DNA of 64,000 nucleotides from an uncultured Algibacter sp. (GTDB taxonomy: Bacteria; Bacteroidota; Bacteroidia; Flavobacteriales; Flavobacteriaceae): assembly GCF_947495925.1 (NCBI RefSeq), contig NZ_CANMAU010000004.1, positions 1 through 64,000 of the forward strand. The letters are read 5' to 3'. The position numbers were made by a program, and so were the translations under genes. The first letter of the stretch is position 1, and each line of letters begins with the position of its first letter. Positions 37,696-47,394 of this stretch are shown piece by piece. Below the pieces are notes generated by a model. The model was not told the DNA's origin and made no database searches. It saw only the letters and a program-made list of their open reading frames with translations.

Positions 37696-37983
37696 ACTCG
37701 TCCATCCGCCACCATTAATAGCTTTTATGCCTTGAGTCTTTAAGATTGAAGCAGCCTTTGCCGAACGTATGCCGCTTGCGCAACATGTAATTACAGGTTT
37801 TTTGAGGTCCTGAATGTCTTTAATCTTAGATTTTAAATTATGAAGAGGTATATTTTCAGACCCTTTTATTGCACCTAGCTTATACTCTTCATCGGTACGC
37901 ACATCAATAACGATAGCACCTGCTTTTAGAAATGATTTTATTTTATCTGTTTTATTGCCAAATAATAAACTAAAAAATCCCAT
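37678..37983 (-). CDS. Single-domain rhodanese-like protein
   Basis: The 101-residue protein has VIDVRTDEEYKLGAI and the active loop CASGIRS with catalytic C68. It is a stand-alone sulfurtransferase-type domain without signal peptide. Substrate is unknown. Confidence 0.87.
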   Translation of the reverse strand: MGFFSLLFGNKTDKIKSFLKAGAIVIDVRTDEEYKLGAIKGSENIPLHNLKSKIKDIQDLKKPVITCCASGIRSAKAASILKTQGIKAINGGGWTSLKSKF

Positions 37984-38099
37984 TGTTTATCTTTTTTTAC
38001 AAATAACAACAATCTATTAAGTTTAGCATATAACATGCGTTACTTTAGTTTTCGGTTTGTAAATTTTTGTATATTCACTTTAATTAATTTTACTAGAAT

Positions 38100-38849
38100 A
38101 TGGAGCCATATGTTACCTTAAATATAGAGAATAAAGTTGGTTATGTTGAGTTTTTTCATCCTAATAGAAACTCAATGCCAAGTAGCATTTTAGCATTGTT
38201 AACGCAAACAATTAAAGAAGCAGGTAATGATGAAAATATAGAGGTTGTTGTTTTAAAAAGTGGAGGTGATAGAACGTTTTGTGCTGGGGCTAGTTTTAAT
38301 GAAGTGATTGCTATTGAGGATGAGGATTCTGGAAAAACTTTTTTTTCGGGATTTGCAAATGTTATTAATGCAATGCGTCAATGTCCTAAGTTAATCATAG
38401 GGCGTATTCAAGGTAAAACTGTTGGTGGGGGAGTTGGTTTGGCTGCTTCTACCGATTATTGTATGGCTACTAAGTATGCATCCATTAGGCTTAGCGAATT
38501 GAGCATTGGTATTGGTCCTTTTGTAATTGAACCGGCTGTATCTCGAAAAATTGGACTTACTGCGATGTCTCAAATGACAATTGATGCTGAAACCTTCTTT
38601 TCTGCTGATTATGCTAAAGAAAAAGGCTTGTATGCCGATGTTTTTGAAACTACTGAAGAATTAGATGAAGCTGTTAAAGCTTTGGCAGAAAAATTGGCTG
38701 GTTATAATCCAGACGCTTTAAAAGAGATGAAAACTGTTTTTTGGGAGAATACAAGGCATTGGGACAGCCTACTGGAAGACCGAGCAAAAATAAGCGGTAA
38801 ATTAGTGTTAAGTGAATTTACTAAGAAGACTTTGAAACGATTTAGGTAA
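38100..38849 (+). CDS. Enoyl-CoA hydratase/isomerase family protein
   Basis: The 249-residue protein has the crotonase fold with both oxyanion-hole motifs (FCAGASFNEV and GGGVGLAASTDYC). A Glu-type acid/base is harder to place. The exact reaction, such as fatty-acid or phenylacetate breakdown, cannot be told and the neighbours do not resolve it. Confidence 0.87.
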   Translation: MEPYVTLNIENKVGYVEFFHPNRNSMPSSILALLTQTIKEAGNDENIEVVVLKSGGDRTFCAGASFNEVIAIEDEDSGKTFFSGFANVINAMRQCPKLIIGRIQGKTVGGGVGLAASTDYCMATKYASIRLSELSIGIGPFVIEPAVSRKIGLTAMSQMTIDAETFFSADYAKEKGLYADVFETTEELDEAVKALAEKLAGYNPDALKEMKTVFWENTRHWDSLLEDRAKISGKLVLSEFTKKTLKRFR

Positions 38850-38892
38850 AAGTGCTAGTCAGAATCTTTTAAATAATGTTAGTGGTTTATAA

Positions 38893-40647
38893 TTATATTT
38901 CAACTTTTTCATCAACAATTTTTAATCCGTCATCTATAAGTTTGCCCAGTTCAGGTCTATTCTGTTTTAGGTTTTCTAAATGATTCAATACTTTTTCACA
39001 TAGTTTAGACTCGTTTCCCATATGTGCCAATTCATAAAGTTCGACGGAAAGTAACCAATCATTTGTATGTTTTTCAATAAGTTGTTCTAGTACTTTGGTT
39101 CTTGAAATAGTTCTATTTTTATTATTTCTATAATCTCTTATTTGTTGGTATAAGCTTTCAAGTTCAATCCGTGCATCAGATTTTTTCACATGTACGGTCT
39201 CAGAGGATGGCTTATGAGTAATCAAGCTAAAACTGCTCAAATCTGCCGGTCCGGAAAAAGCTGAAACAATGTCTTTACCCACAGCCATGTCATAATTGCC
39301 CCAATGAGGCTTAAATAAAATTTGGTTGTTGTAGGTTACTGTGCAGTTTTTAAAACTAATTAGAATTATTTTACCTTGTAAGTTTCGTTTTCCAGTTATA
39401 ATTTCTCCAGAAACAGATACGCCACCTTCAAACTCAAGAGTCACAGTTTTTTCCTCATAAATGTTATATGCAGCCAAATCCCTAGGACTCATGTCTTCAA
39501 TAGCCAAATTAATGCCTTTTAGTTTCCCAATAGGAGAGCCAAACCTTTTGTTGTGTGTTTTAGTTCCGTGACCAACAAGTTCTTTTTCACGGTAAGCCAA
39601 GGCTGTATTATTTAAAGTTTGAATATATACTGGTTTCCCATCATACTCTATAACCTTTGAAAAAATACCAGAGATTTGAAGTCCAGTACTAAGTTCAATA
39701 GATCCTAAAGCCTTCGATTCTATAAGTTTATTGACTCCAGAAAGACCGCCTTTTCGCAAACTCATAGTATTCGCAAACTCTTCTAGAATTAAGCTTAAAT
39801 GGGCAAAATCAGGAGTTACGTAAAGCTGGGGTTGTGGTTTTGTAATATCAAAATTTTTATAGGTCGCATTAATGGTATAAGGTAGTTTTTTAACCTCTGT
39901 AGTCATACACCATACACTTTCGCCTATTGAAGATAATAATCCAGCGCCATAAATTTTAGGGTTTGTTACCGTGCCAATTAATCCATATTCAACCGTCCAC
40001 CAATGTAGATTCCTTATAAGTGCCATTTCACTTGGCTCTCCCATATTTTGTTGTAAGGTTTCAACTTTTTGTTCTGCTGAAATTATATCTGTTTCATTTG
40101 AATTTGGAGCTTCTTTAATGATTGATAAGTATCTAACAGCCTCATACAGTTCATAATCTTTTGCTGATGAAATGGCTTTACAACCTATTTCTCCAAATCT
40201 TCTCAAATATTCGGCGTATTCAGGGTTTGCTATAATGGGCGCGTGCCCCGCTCCTTCATGAATAATATCAGGAGCAGGGGTGTATTCAATATGCTCTAAT
40301 TGTCTAATATCACTCGCTATAACTAAAACATTATATGCTTGAAACTCCATGAAGGCGTTTGGAGGAATAAACCCGTCTACGGCAACTGCTGCCCAACCAA
40401 TATCTTTTAAAATACGGTTCATGCCGTACATATTTGGAATATTATCAATTGAGATTCCCGTTTGCTTTAATCCTTTGAGATATGAATTATGCGCAACTTG
40501 ACTTAAAAAGTTCACGTTTTTTCGCATAACATAGCGCCATACTGCTTGGTCTATAGACGAATAATCTTTATAGTTTTGGGGTTTTATAAATTGTTTTAAA
40601 TGTTCTGGAAGTCGATTCAAAACAGCATTTGATTCTATAGTACTCAT
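38893..40647 (-). CDS. Aromatic amino acid hydroxylase, phenylalanine 4-monooxygenase type, with C-terminal extension
   Basis: The N-terminal ~330 residues are a pterin- and iron-dependent hydroxylase with iron ligands H130 and H135 (HEGAGH) and E220 (TVEYGL). At 584 residues it is about twice the length of typical bacterial PAH. The extra ~250 residues contain a beta-rich part (EGGVSVSGEIITGKRN) and a helical end, with no regulatory ACT domain apparent. It would convert Phe to Tyr. Confidence 0.88.
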   Translation of the reverse strand: MSTIESNAVLNRLPEHLKQFIKPQNYKDYSSIDQAVWRYVMRKNVNFLSQVAHNSYLKGLKQTGISIDNIPNMYGMNRILKDIGWAAVAVDGFIPPNAFMEFQAYNVLVIASDIRQLEHIEYTPAPDIIHEGAGHAPIIANPEYAEYLRRFGEIGCKAISSAKDYELYEAVRYLSIIKEAPNSNETDIISAEQKVETLQQNMGEPSEMALIRNLHWWTVEYGLIGTVTNPKIYGAGLLSSIGESVWCMTTEVKKLPYTINATYKNFDITKPQPQLYVTPDFAHLSLILEEFANTMSLRKGGLSGVNKLIESKALGSIELSTGLQISGIFSKVIEYDGKPVYIQTLNNTALAYREKELVGHGTKTHNKRFGSPIGKLKGINLAIEDMSPRDLAAYNIYEEKTVTLEFEGGVSVSGEIITGKRNLQGKIILISFKNCTVTYNNQILFKPHWGNYDMAVGKDIVSAFSGPADLSSFSLITHKPSSETVHVKKSDARIELESLYQQIRDYRNNKNRTISRTKVLEQLIEKHTNDWLLSVELYELAHMGNESKLCEKVLNHLENLKQNRPELGKLIDDGLKIVDEKVEI

Positions 40648-40809
40648 GTTAAAAATAAGTTTCAGAGTTATGCTTAGTAAAAATACGAAATATCGACCGA
40701 TTTATATATTTCATTGAGGATTGTTTAATATAATAACATTAAACAATAGTCTAGTTGAATATTAATTAAATAATTCAATATATTTATAACTCAAATTTGG
40801 TTATTATAT

Positions 40810-41913
40810 ATGTACACGAAACGTATTTTTCCAGTTAGAGTAGTTGTTAAATGGACTCTTCCTCATATTTTGCTTTTTCTTTTTTTACCAGTTATTCCAG
40901 TTTTTCTTTTTGATGTTTTAGAGCTCAAATGGCTCCATGCACCTTGGTTACCATTGGGAGTTCTAGGTACTGCTGTAGCCTTTATAATTGGTTTTAAAAA
41001 TAACGCTTCTTATGATAGGTTATGGGAAGCTCGGAAAATTTGGGGAGGAATTGTAAATGCATCACGTTCTTGGACTGTTATGGTGAAAGATTTTATAACG
41101 AATGACTATAGCATAACGGACTTATCGGCCAATGAACTACAAAGTGTAAAGCGAGAGATGGTGCACCGTCATATTGCCTGGTTAACAGCCTTAAGATATC
41201 AATTGAGGGAAGATAGAGCTTGGGAGATGCATTTGAAAAGGGGAAGAACTAATTTAGGTTTTAAAGCTGCCCATTATAGGATAAGAGAAGAAGAAATCTC
41301 ATTAGAAGAAAAACTAAAGAAATACTTATCTGAAACTGATTATAATGCTATCATTTCTAAAGGTAACAGAGCGTCTCAGATCTTGGGTATTCAGTCAAGG
41401 CGTTTAAAAGAGCTCATGGAACAAGGTCTGATTGAAGATTTTAGGCATATGAAAATGGCTAATATGATCGCGGAATTTTATACCCTCCAAGGGCAATGCG
41501 AACGTATTAAGAACTTTCCCTACCCAAGGCAGTTTGCAACATTAAACTATTGGTTTGTTTGGATTTTTATTTTGTTACTTCCCTACGGAATTATGTCTGA
41601 ATTTGACGTTTTTGGGGCAGAGATTTTTATGCTTTTAGATAAACACCCCATTCAAGATTCAGCTATACATGAATTACAAGAGTCTATGGCACGACATTTC
41701 GTTTGGTTCACTGTGCCTTTTAGTGCTATGCTTTCATGGGTTTATCATACTATGGAAATGATTGGAGAACATACTGAAAACCCTTTTGAAGGTGGTCCAA
41801 ATGATGTGCCAATAACAGATTTAAGTAGAAGTATTGAGATTGATATCAGGCAACTTATTGACGACACTGATATTCCTGAACCCTATGTTTGGATAAATGA
41901 TATTGTGATGTAA
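40810..41913 (+). CDS. Bestrophin-family (UPF0187) channel protein
   Basis: The 367-residue protein has the family N terminus (PHILLFLFLPVIPVFLF), the motif FIIGFKNNASYDRLWEARKIWG, a C-terminal EHTENPFEGGPNDVP, and about four transmembrane helices. Bacterial homologues form ion channels. Selectivity is not clear here. Confidence 0.92.
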   Translation: MYTKRIFPVRVVVKWTLPHILLFLFLPVIPVFLFDVLELKWLHAPWLPLGVLGTAVAFIIGFKNNASYDRLWEARKIWGGIVNASRSWTVMVKDFITNDYSITDLSANELQSVKREMVHRHIAWLTALRYQLREDRAWEMHLKRGRTNLGFKAAHYRIREEEISLEEKLKKYLSETDYNAIISKGNRASQILGIQSRRLKELMEQGLIEDFRHMKMANMIAEFYTLQGQCERIKNFPYPRQFATLNYWFVWIFILLLPYGIMSEFDVFGAEIFMLLDKHPIQDSAIHELQESMARHFVWFTVPFSAMLSWVYHTMEMIGEHTENPFEGGPNDVPITDLSRSIEIDIRQLIDDTDIPEPYVWINDIVM

Positions 41914-41944
41914 AAAAAGGACTTTTTTGAGTTATTTCTTTATT

Positions 41945-42514
41945 CTATTGTTTGGGTTCTGGAGGATACTTTGCAAGAATTTTAGAAACAAATTCTTTTA
42001 TAAGAGCGTCTTTTTTCTCCATTTTTCTGCTAAGATAACCTGTACCAACACCTTGCCATACCAATTCTTTTTTCTTAGCGTCTAATAAGTCTATAAACAA
42101 TTGACCTTGGGTACTGGTTGAAACACTTGGTTGATTCCAACCCCATCCCCAACCAGGACCATAATAACCTCCATAAGGGCCCCAGCCACCCCAGCCCCAG
42201 CCGCCATAACCCCAGGAGTTGTTATAAACATCAACACGTTGTTGTGAAGCTGTAAATAGGCTAATTAGTAAATCAGGGTTTTCAGATTTGGTCATGCCTT
42301 TGTTTAAAAGTTCGGCTTCAATAGCTCGTAATATTCTTCGTTTATCAAGATCGCTAATTTCAGCCCGATCAATACCAGTTTTAAAAAAAGCAAAGGTTTT
42401 ATACTCGTTAAACTCTACATTGGTGTCGTAATCTGCAGCAACACTTACAGAGCTACAAGAGTTGAATGAAATGAGAACGACAAAAAGGAATGCTACTTTA
42501 ATTAAATTTTTCAT
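41945..42514 (-). CDS. DUF4136 lipoprotein
   Basis: The 189-residue product has a lipobox (LISFNSCSSV), a DUF4136 domain (TFAFFKTGIDRAEI, ADLLISLF-like strand), and a Trp/Gly/Tyr-rich loop in the middle (about residues 100-127) of the GWGGWG type. Function is unknown. Confidence 0.87.
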   Translation of the reverse strand: MKNLIKVAFLFVVLISFNSCSSVSVAADYDTNVEFNEYKTFAFFKTGIDRAEISDLDKRRILRAIEAELLNKGMTKSENPDLLISLFTASQQRVDVYNNSWGYGGWGWGGWGPYGGYYGPGWGWGWNQPSVSTSTQGQLFIDLLDAKKKELVWQGVGTGYLSRKMEKKDALIKEFVSKILAKYPPEPKQ

Positions 42515-42633
42515 AGTAAAAGTTATTTAGTACTTTTTGTTTTTTAAAGCTTTATTAATTAATGTTTTAACGATGATTAAGAGATTAACATGTCTCAAAA
42601 ATCATACCAAAAAAACTTAGCTTGCAAACCTTA

Positions 42634-42801
42634 TTACGGCTTTTTTATGGAGTTTGTTTTCTTATTATAGCCATAAGGACAATGTCTGCAACCACTCTCG
42701 CAACAATAACCTCTTTTTAAATGGTATTTTTCTGTAAAACAGCGGTAGCCTTCTGGCGTAAGGTAGTAGTCACCTTCTTCAATGGGGATTGTCTTTTTCA
42801 T
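42634..42801 (-). CDS. DUF5522-type small Cys-rich protein
   Basis: Start ATG at 42801, stop TAA at 42634; 55 residues. It contains GYCCESGCRHCPYGY, the conserved Cys-rich motif of DUF5522 proteins, which suggests a bound metal. It is too short for length-based gene calling. Confidence 0.82.
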   Translation of the reverse strand: MKKTIPIEEGDYYLTPEGYRCFTEKYHLKRGYCCESGCRHCPYGYNKKTNSIKKP

Positions 42802-42850
42802 TATTGACAAAGATAAAGTAATTTGGATTGATTTTTGAAAGCGATTAAGT

Positions 42851-43195
42851 ATGATTTTTATTTCAAAATTTTTGGTACCTAAAGGCTATTTGGGGATGAC
42901 TGTTTTTCCTTTTGTTTTTCTAAAGTATAATCGATTGAAGAAGGATGTTATTTTAGTTAATCACGAAAAGATTCATTTGAGACAGCAATTAGAGTTATTG
43001 GTAATTCCTTTTTATGTTGTTTATCTATCAGAGTTTATAGTGAGATTAATTCAGTTTAAAAATTGGAATTTAGCTTATAGAAATGTTTCCTTTGAGCAAG
43101 AAGCCTATATTAATGAATCCAATATAGAATATCTCAAAAACAGGAAATTTTGGAGTTTTTTAAAGTATCTTCGTAATCATGATATTCAAGCCTGA
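42851..43195 (+). CDS. Small protein with HExxH motif, membrane-associated
   Basis: The 114-residue protein has HEKIH at residues 38-42, followed by a hydrophobic segment (LLVIPFYVVYLSEFIV) and a FEQEAY at 81-86. An HExxH with a later Glu is the zinc site of gluzincin proteases such as M56, but the protein is very small. It overlaps the next gene by 17 bp. Protease function is not proven. Confidence 0.75.
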   Translation: MIFISKFLVPKGYLGMTVFPFVFLKYNRLKKDVILVNHEKIHLRQQLELLVIPFYVVYLSEFIVRLIQFKNWNLAYRNVSFEQEAYINESNIEYLKNRKFWSFLKYLRNHDIQA

Positions 43196-44087
43196 GAATA
43201 GTGTAATTCAGCAAATTACTCTTCCTAATAAAGATGTTGAACTCTTTATAAAACGAGAAGATAAAATACATGAATTTGTTTCTGGCAATAAATACAGAAA
43301 ATTAAAATACAACTTACTTGAGGCTAAAACCCGTGGTTTTAAAACTTTGTTGACTTTTGGCGGCGCATATTCAAATCATATTGCAGCTGTGGCTTCAGCG
43401 GGACTTGGTTTTCAATTCAAGACTATAGGAGTTATTAGAGGTGAGGAATTAGAAAGTGAAATCTCAAATAATCACACGTTACGTTTTGCAAAGCAAAATG
43501 GGATGCAGTTCAAATTTGTGTCAAGAGAAGTTTATAGAAATAAGACTTCTGAATCATTTATAAATGAGTTAAAAAATGAGTTTGGCGATTTTTATCTTAT
43601 CCCTGAAGGAGGCACGAATGCATTAGCTGTAAGGGGTTGCGAAGAGATTTTAGTTGATATTAATGGTCGTTATGACTATGTATGTTGCGCTGTAGGAACA
43701 GGCGGTACTATTTCTGGACTTATTAATTGTTCAAAACTTCGTCAACAAGTTTTAGGTTTTCCTGCTCTAAAAGGTGGCTTTTTACAACAAGATATTAGTA
43801 ACTTTGTAGAACAGACCAATTGGGAATTAATAACAGACTATCATTTTAGGGGATATGCTAAGGTAAACGAAGGTTTAATAAAGTTTATTAATCAATTTAA
43901 GAAAGAGCATGGAATTCCTCTAGATCCGGTTTATACAGGTAAAATGATGTTTGGAATATTTGATTTGATTCAAAAGAATTATTTTCCAGAGGGGTCTAAA
44001 ATACTAGCAATTCATACAGGGGGTTTACAGGGGATTAAAGGTATGAACGCCAAATTAGTAAAAAGGAATTTACCAATTATTATTTAA
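43179..44087 (+). CDS. ACC deaminase / D-cysteine desulfhydrase-like PLP enzyme
   Basis: The 302-residue protein belongs to PLP fold type II, with the lysine loop SGNKYRKLKYNL, TFGGAYSNH and the phosphate site GTGGTISG. Sequence alone does not choose between ACC deaminase and D-cysteine desulfhydrase. It shares an operon with a small HExxH protein, a glucosaminidase and hemL. Confidence 0.85.
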   Translation: MIFKPENSVIQQITLPNKDVELFIKREDKIHEFVSGNKYRKLKYNLLEAKTRGFKTLLTFGGAYSNHIAAVASAGLGFQFKTIGVIRGEELESEISNNHTLRFAKQNGMQFKFVSREVYRNKTSESFINELKNEFGDFYLIPEGGTNALAVRGCEEILVDINGRYDYVCCAVGTGGTISGLINCSKLRQQVLGFPALKGGFLQQDISNFVEQTNWELITDYHFRGYAKVNEGLIKFINQFKKEHGIPLDPVYTGKMMFGIFDLIQKNYFPEGSKILAIHTGGLQGIKGMNAKLVKRNLPIII

Positions 44088-44091
44088 AGCA

Positions 44092-45429
44092 ATGAACAAA
44101 CTATTAATTTTATTTTGTGTTGGTTTTATGGTTTTTAGCTGTAAATCACAAAAGACTGTGGTTGACAAAGAACCTAATACGAGTTCGCAGCAACAAGGAA
44201 CTACGAGAAACAATGATAATAAGGAGGCAAAGGATTATGCCGATATTACAGAGCGGTATATAGACACCCATAAAAGCACGGCTAAAACGGAAATGCGATT
44301 GTATGGTATTCCGGCTAGTATCACATTGGCTCAAGGTATTTTAGAATCGGGATCTGGTCAAGGTAGACTGGCTTTGGAAGCAGATAATCATTTCGGAATT
44401 AAATGCCATGAATGGACAGGTGCAAAGATTTATCATGATGATGATAAAAGGCAAGAATGTTTTAGAAAGTATATTGATGCTAAGTATTCTTTTAGGGATC
44501 ATTCTTTGTTTTTAACAGAGAGAGACCGTTATGCTAAACTTTTTAGGCTAAATCCGAAGGATTATACGGGTTGGGCTAAAGGTCTTAGAAAGGCAGGTTA
44601 TGCAACCGATAAATTATATCCTCAAAAACTTATATATATTATTGAGCGTTATAGGTTATATAAATTAGATGAAGAAGTATTATCCGAAAAACCAGTAAAA
44701 GGAAATTCTTCAATATCAAATGATGGTCAAGTTTTGCAAGAGGAAGTAGCTGTCTTAAATAGAACAGGAAGTTATACTGTTTTAAAAGGAGATACACAAT
44801 TTTCTATTTCGCAGAAGCATAATATGACAGTTAGAGAGCTTCAAAAGTTGAATGGTTTAAGTGGTACTGGCCTTAGGGTTGGTCAAGTTTTAGTTGTCAT
44901 TCCTACTTCAGATAGTGTTGCTCCTGTAAAAGAAGTAAGCAATACAACAAAAGCCATAAATACCTCAAGTAATAAAATAGTCGAGAATGATGTTGAGGAG
45001 GGTACTCAGGTTTACGTTCCTAAAAAGAAGGATTATATAACTGAAGAAAAGAAAAATATAAGTGGTGCAGCAAATACAGGAAAAGTTTACACTGTATTAA
45101 AAGGAGATACTCAATATTCAATATCTAAAAAGCATAATATTTCGGTAAAGGAGCTTCAAGATCTTAACGGATTAGGTAGTACCAACCTTAATGTAGGGCA
45201 AGTTTTGATTGTTTCTTCTTCGGGAAATGACCCCCAAGAGGTTAAAAAAACAAGTAGCCCAAGTAAACCGGTTAGTTCAAGTGGGAAAATAGTTCATAAA
45301 GTCGTTAAGGGAGATACACAGTATTCAATTTCTAAAAAATACAACCTTACAGTAAAGGAACTTCAAAATATGAATGGTTTAAAAAATACAAGTATTAGTA
45401 TTGGCCAAATTTTGGTGGTTAAACCATAG
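44092..45429 (+). CDS. Glucosaminidase lipoprotein with three LysM domains
   Basis: The 445-residue protein has a lipobox (VFSCKSQ), a glucosaminidase domain with the catalytic-Glu segment ILESGSGQGRLA followed by NHFGIKCHEW, and three LysM repeats (YTVLKGDTQ-type) in the last ~220 residues. It should cleave peptidoglycan glycan strands and bind them by LysM. It starts 4 bp after the PLP enzyme gene. Confidence 0.93.
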   Translation: MNKLLILFCVGFMVFSCKSQKTVVDKEPNTSSQQQGTTRNNDNKEAKDYADITERYIDTHKSTAKTEMRLYGIPASITLAQGILESGSGQGRLALEADNHFGIKCHEWTGAKIYHDDDKRQECFRKYIDAKYSFRDHSLFLTERDRYAKLFRLNPKDYTGWAKGLRKAGYATDKLYPQKLIYIIERYRLYKLDEEVLSEKPVKGNSSISNDGQVLQEEVAVLNRTGSYTVLKGDTQFSISQKHNMTVRELQKLNGLSGTGLRVGQVLVVIPTSDSVAPVKEVSNTTKAINTSSNKIVENDVEEGTQVYVPKKKDYITEEKKNISGAANTGKVYTVLKGDTQYSISKKHNISVKELQDLNGLGSTNLNVGQVLIVSSSGNDPQEVKKTSSPSKPVSSSGKIVHKVVKGDTQYSISKKYNLTVKELQNMNGLKNTSISIGQILVVKP

Positions 45430-45450
45430 TATAAAAACTAATTTAATTAC

Positions 45451-46737
45451 ATGATTTATAAAAGAAGCAGTGCTTTGTTCGCTGAAGCGGAAAAGGTTAT
45501 TCCTGGGGGAGTTAATTCACCAGTTAGAGCATTTAAAGGTGTTGGAGGTACTCCTGTTTTTATTAAAGAAGCAAGAGGAGCATATTTGTACGATGAAGAT
45601 GGTAATCGGTTAATTGACTTTATTAATTCTTGGGGACCAATGATATTAGGTCATGCCTACCAGCCTGTAGTAGATGCCGTGGTGGAGAAGGCTAAAAAAG
45701 GTACATCCTTTGGTATGCCAACAGAAATAGAAACTCAAATTGCAGAGTTAGCGGTTTCTATGGTGCCCAACATTGATAAAATTCGTTTTGTTAATTCTGG
45801 GACAGAAGCCTGCATGAGTGCTGTACGTTTGGCAAGAGGTTTTTCTGGAAAGGCTAAAATTATCAAATTTGCAGGCTGTTATCATGGGCATTCTGATTCT
45901 TTTTTGATACAGGCAGGAAGTGGCGCGAGTACTTTTGGAACACCAAATAGTCCTGGCGTTACAGAAGGAACTGCAAAAGATACTTTATTAGCAAAATACA
46001 ACGATCTTGATAGAGTAAAAGGACTTATTGAAGCTAATTTAAATGAAATTGCCTGCATTATTATAGAGCCTGTAGCTGGAAATATGGGGTGTATCCCTCC
46101 AAAAGATGGATTCTTAGAAGGACTAAGACGTTTATGTGATGCTCATGATATTCTTCTGATTTTTGATGAAGTGATGACTGGTTTTCGATTAGCTAAAGGG
46201 GGTGCTCAAGAACTTTTTAATATTACAGCAGATATTGTTTGTTTTGGGAAAGTTATTGGCGGCGGTTTACCAGTTGGAGCATTTGCTGCGAGAAATGAAA
46301 TTATGAGTCATTTGGCACCTTTGGGGCCTGTTTATCAGGCAGGAACTTTAAGTGGTAATCCTTTGGCAATGGCTGCAGGATTAGCCATGTTGACTGATTT
46401 AAACACTAGTAAAGACGTGTTTTTACGACTTTCTGAAAAGACTGAATATTTACACAAGGGAATTGAAAGCGTTTTAAAAGCTAATAATGTAGTTCATACT
46501 ATAAATAGATTGGGGTCTATGATTTCTGTCCATTTTGATGCGGGTTCGGTTACTGATTTTGATACAGCGGCGAAAGGAAATAATGATGTGTTTAAAAAGT
46601 TCTTTCACGGCCTTTTAAATGAAGGTGTTTATATAGCGCCAAGTGCTTTTGAAACTTGGTTTATTACCGATGCGTTATCCTATGAAGATTTAGATTTTAC
46701 AATTAATGCTGTTGACAACGTATCAAAGAATTTATAA
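45451..46737 (+). CDS. hemL: Glutamate-1-semialdehyde 2,1-aminomutase
   Basis: The 428-residue class III PLP enzyme has the family motif [10 protein letters not shown], the [15 protein letters not shown] loop and the PLP lysine K267 ([14 protein letters not shown]). It makes 5-aminolevulinate for haem. Length is normal. Confidence 0.96.
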   Translation: MIYKRSSALFAEAEKVIPGGVNSPVRAFKGVGGTPVFIKEARGAYLYDEDGNRLIDFINSWGPMILGHAYQPVVDAVVEKAKKGTSFGMPTEIETQIAELAVSMVPNIDKIRFVNSGTEACMSAVRLARGFSGKAKIIKFAGCYHGHSDSFLIQAGSGASTFGTPNSPGVTEGTAKDTLLAKYNDLDRVKGLIEANLNEIACIIIEPVAGNMGCIPPKDGFLEGLRRLCDAHDILLIFDEVMTGFRLAKGGAQELFNITADIVCFGKVIGGGLPVGAFAARNEIMSHLAPLGPVYQAGTLSGNPLAMAAGLAMLTDLNTSKDVFLRLSEKTEYLHKGIESVLKANNVVHTINRLGSMISVHFDAGSVTDFDTAAKGNNDVFKKFFHGLLNEGVYIAPSAFETWFITDALSYEDLDFTINAVDNVSKNL

Positions 46738-46743
46738 AAATAA

Positions 46744-46772
46744 AACGCATTTCTGAATTTCAGAAATGCGTT
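46744..46772. terminator. Strong hairpin after hemL
   Basis: A 13-bp perfect stem (46744-46756 with 46760-46772) with a 3-nt loop. On the plus strand no T tract follows, so intrinsic termination there is uncertain. Confidence 0.6.
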
Positions 46773-46807
46773 CATCATCATCAAACTATAATCAATACTA
46801 AACTTAA

Positions 46808-47272
46808 TTATATTCTTTGGTCTTTTCCTTTTTTGGAACCTCGTTTTTTGTGTTTACCTTTCATTGCCATGTGCATCTGAGCTTTCTCCCATTTCGCATA
46901 CTGTTCTTTATTTAGGATGTCTTTCATTTTGACTTTCATTTCTATTTTATGATCCAGTTTCGCATTTGCCATAGCATAACGCTCTTCATGTGTTAGTTTT
47001 TTAGCCGTACCGTTTTCCTGTTCTGCTTTACGCTCCGCCATCATAGCTTTACGTTTTGTAGCATTTTCCAGATTAATGCTTTTTACCTTAGCTTGTTGAG
47101 ATTCGTTCAAATCAAGAAAGAGAGTCATCTTTTTCGTTTTTAGAGTAGCCATTTCTTCAGCAGAAAGATTCATCATTATTTTGTGTTGATTCTTTCTGTT
47201 TTCTTTTTTTTGTTCTTGTGCCACACCTTGTAATCCTATAAAGGCCAAAGCAATTAAAAGTATTTTTTTCAT
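46808..47272 (-). CDS. Small exported Spy/CpxP-like or DUF4890-like protein
   Basis: The 154-residue protein has a signal peptide (ending GVAQ) and a helical, Met/Lys-rich body of heptad-like helices (LNESQQAKVKSINLENATKRKAMM cut short here), ending in a basic tail. The pattern resembles periplasmic Spy-like or DUF4890 proteins. Function is a guess. Confidence 0.65.
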   Translation of the reverse strand: MKKILLIALAFIGLQGVAQEQKKENRKNQHKIMMNLSAEEMATLKTKKMTLFLDLNESQQAKVKSINLENATKRKAMMAERKAEQENGTAKKLTHEERYAMANAKLDHKIEMKVKMKDILNKEQYAKWEKAQMHMAMKGKHKKRGSKKGKDQRI

Positions 47273-47394
47273 TGTGTCTTATTTAAATTAATTACCAGTA
47301 GGACTTTGTTCAATCCCAAAGGTTTAAAGGGGTGCTTAGTTTTAACTTGGTATTAACAAATTTTATTAAAAGAAAATTGTCAAGTTTGCACTAA

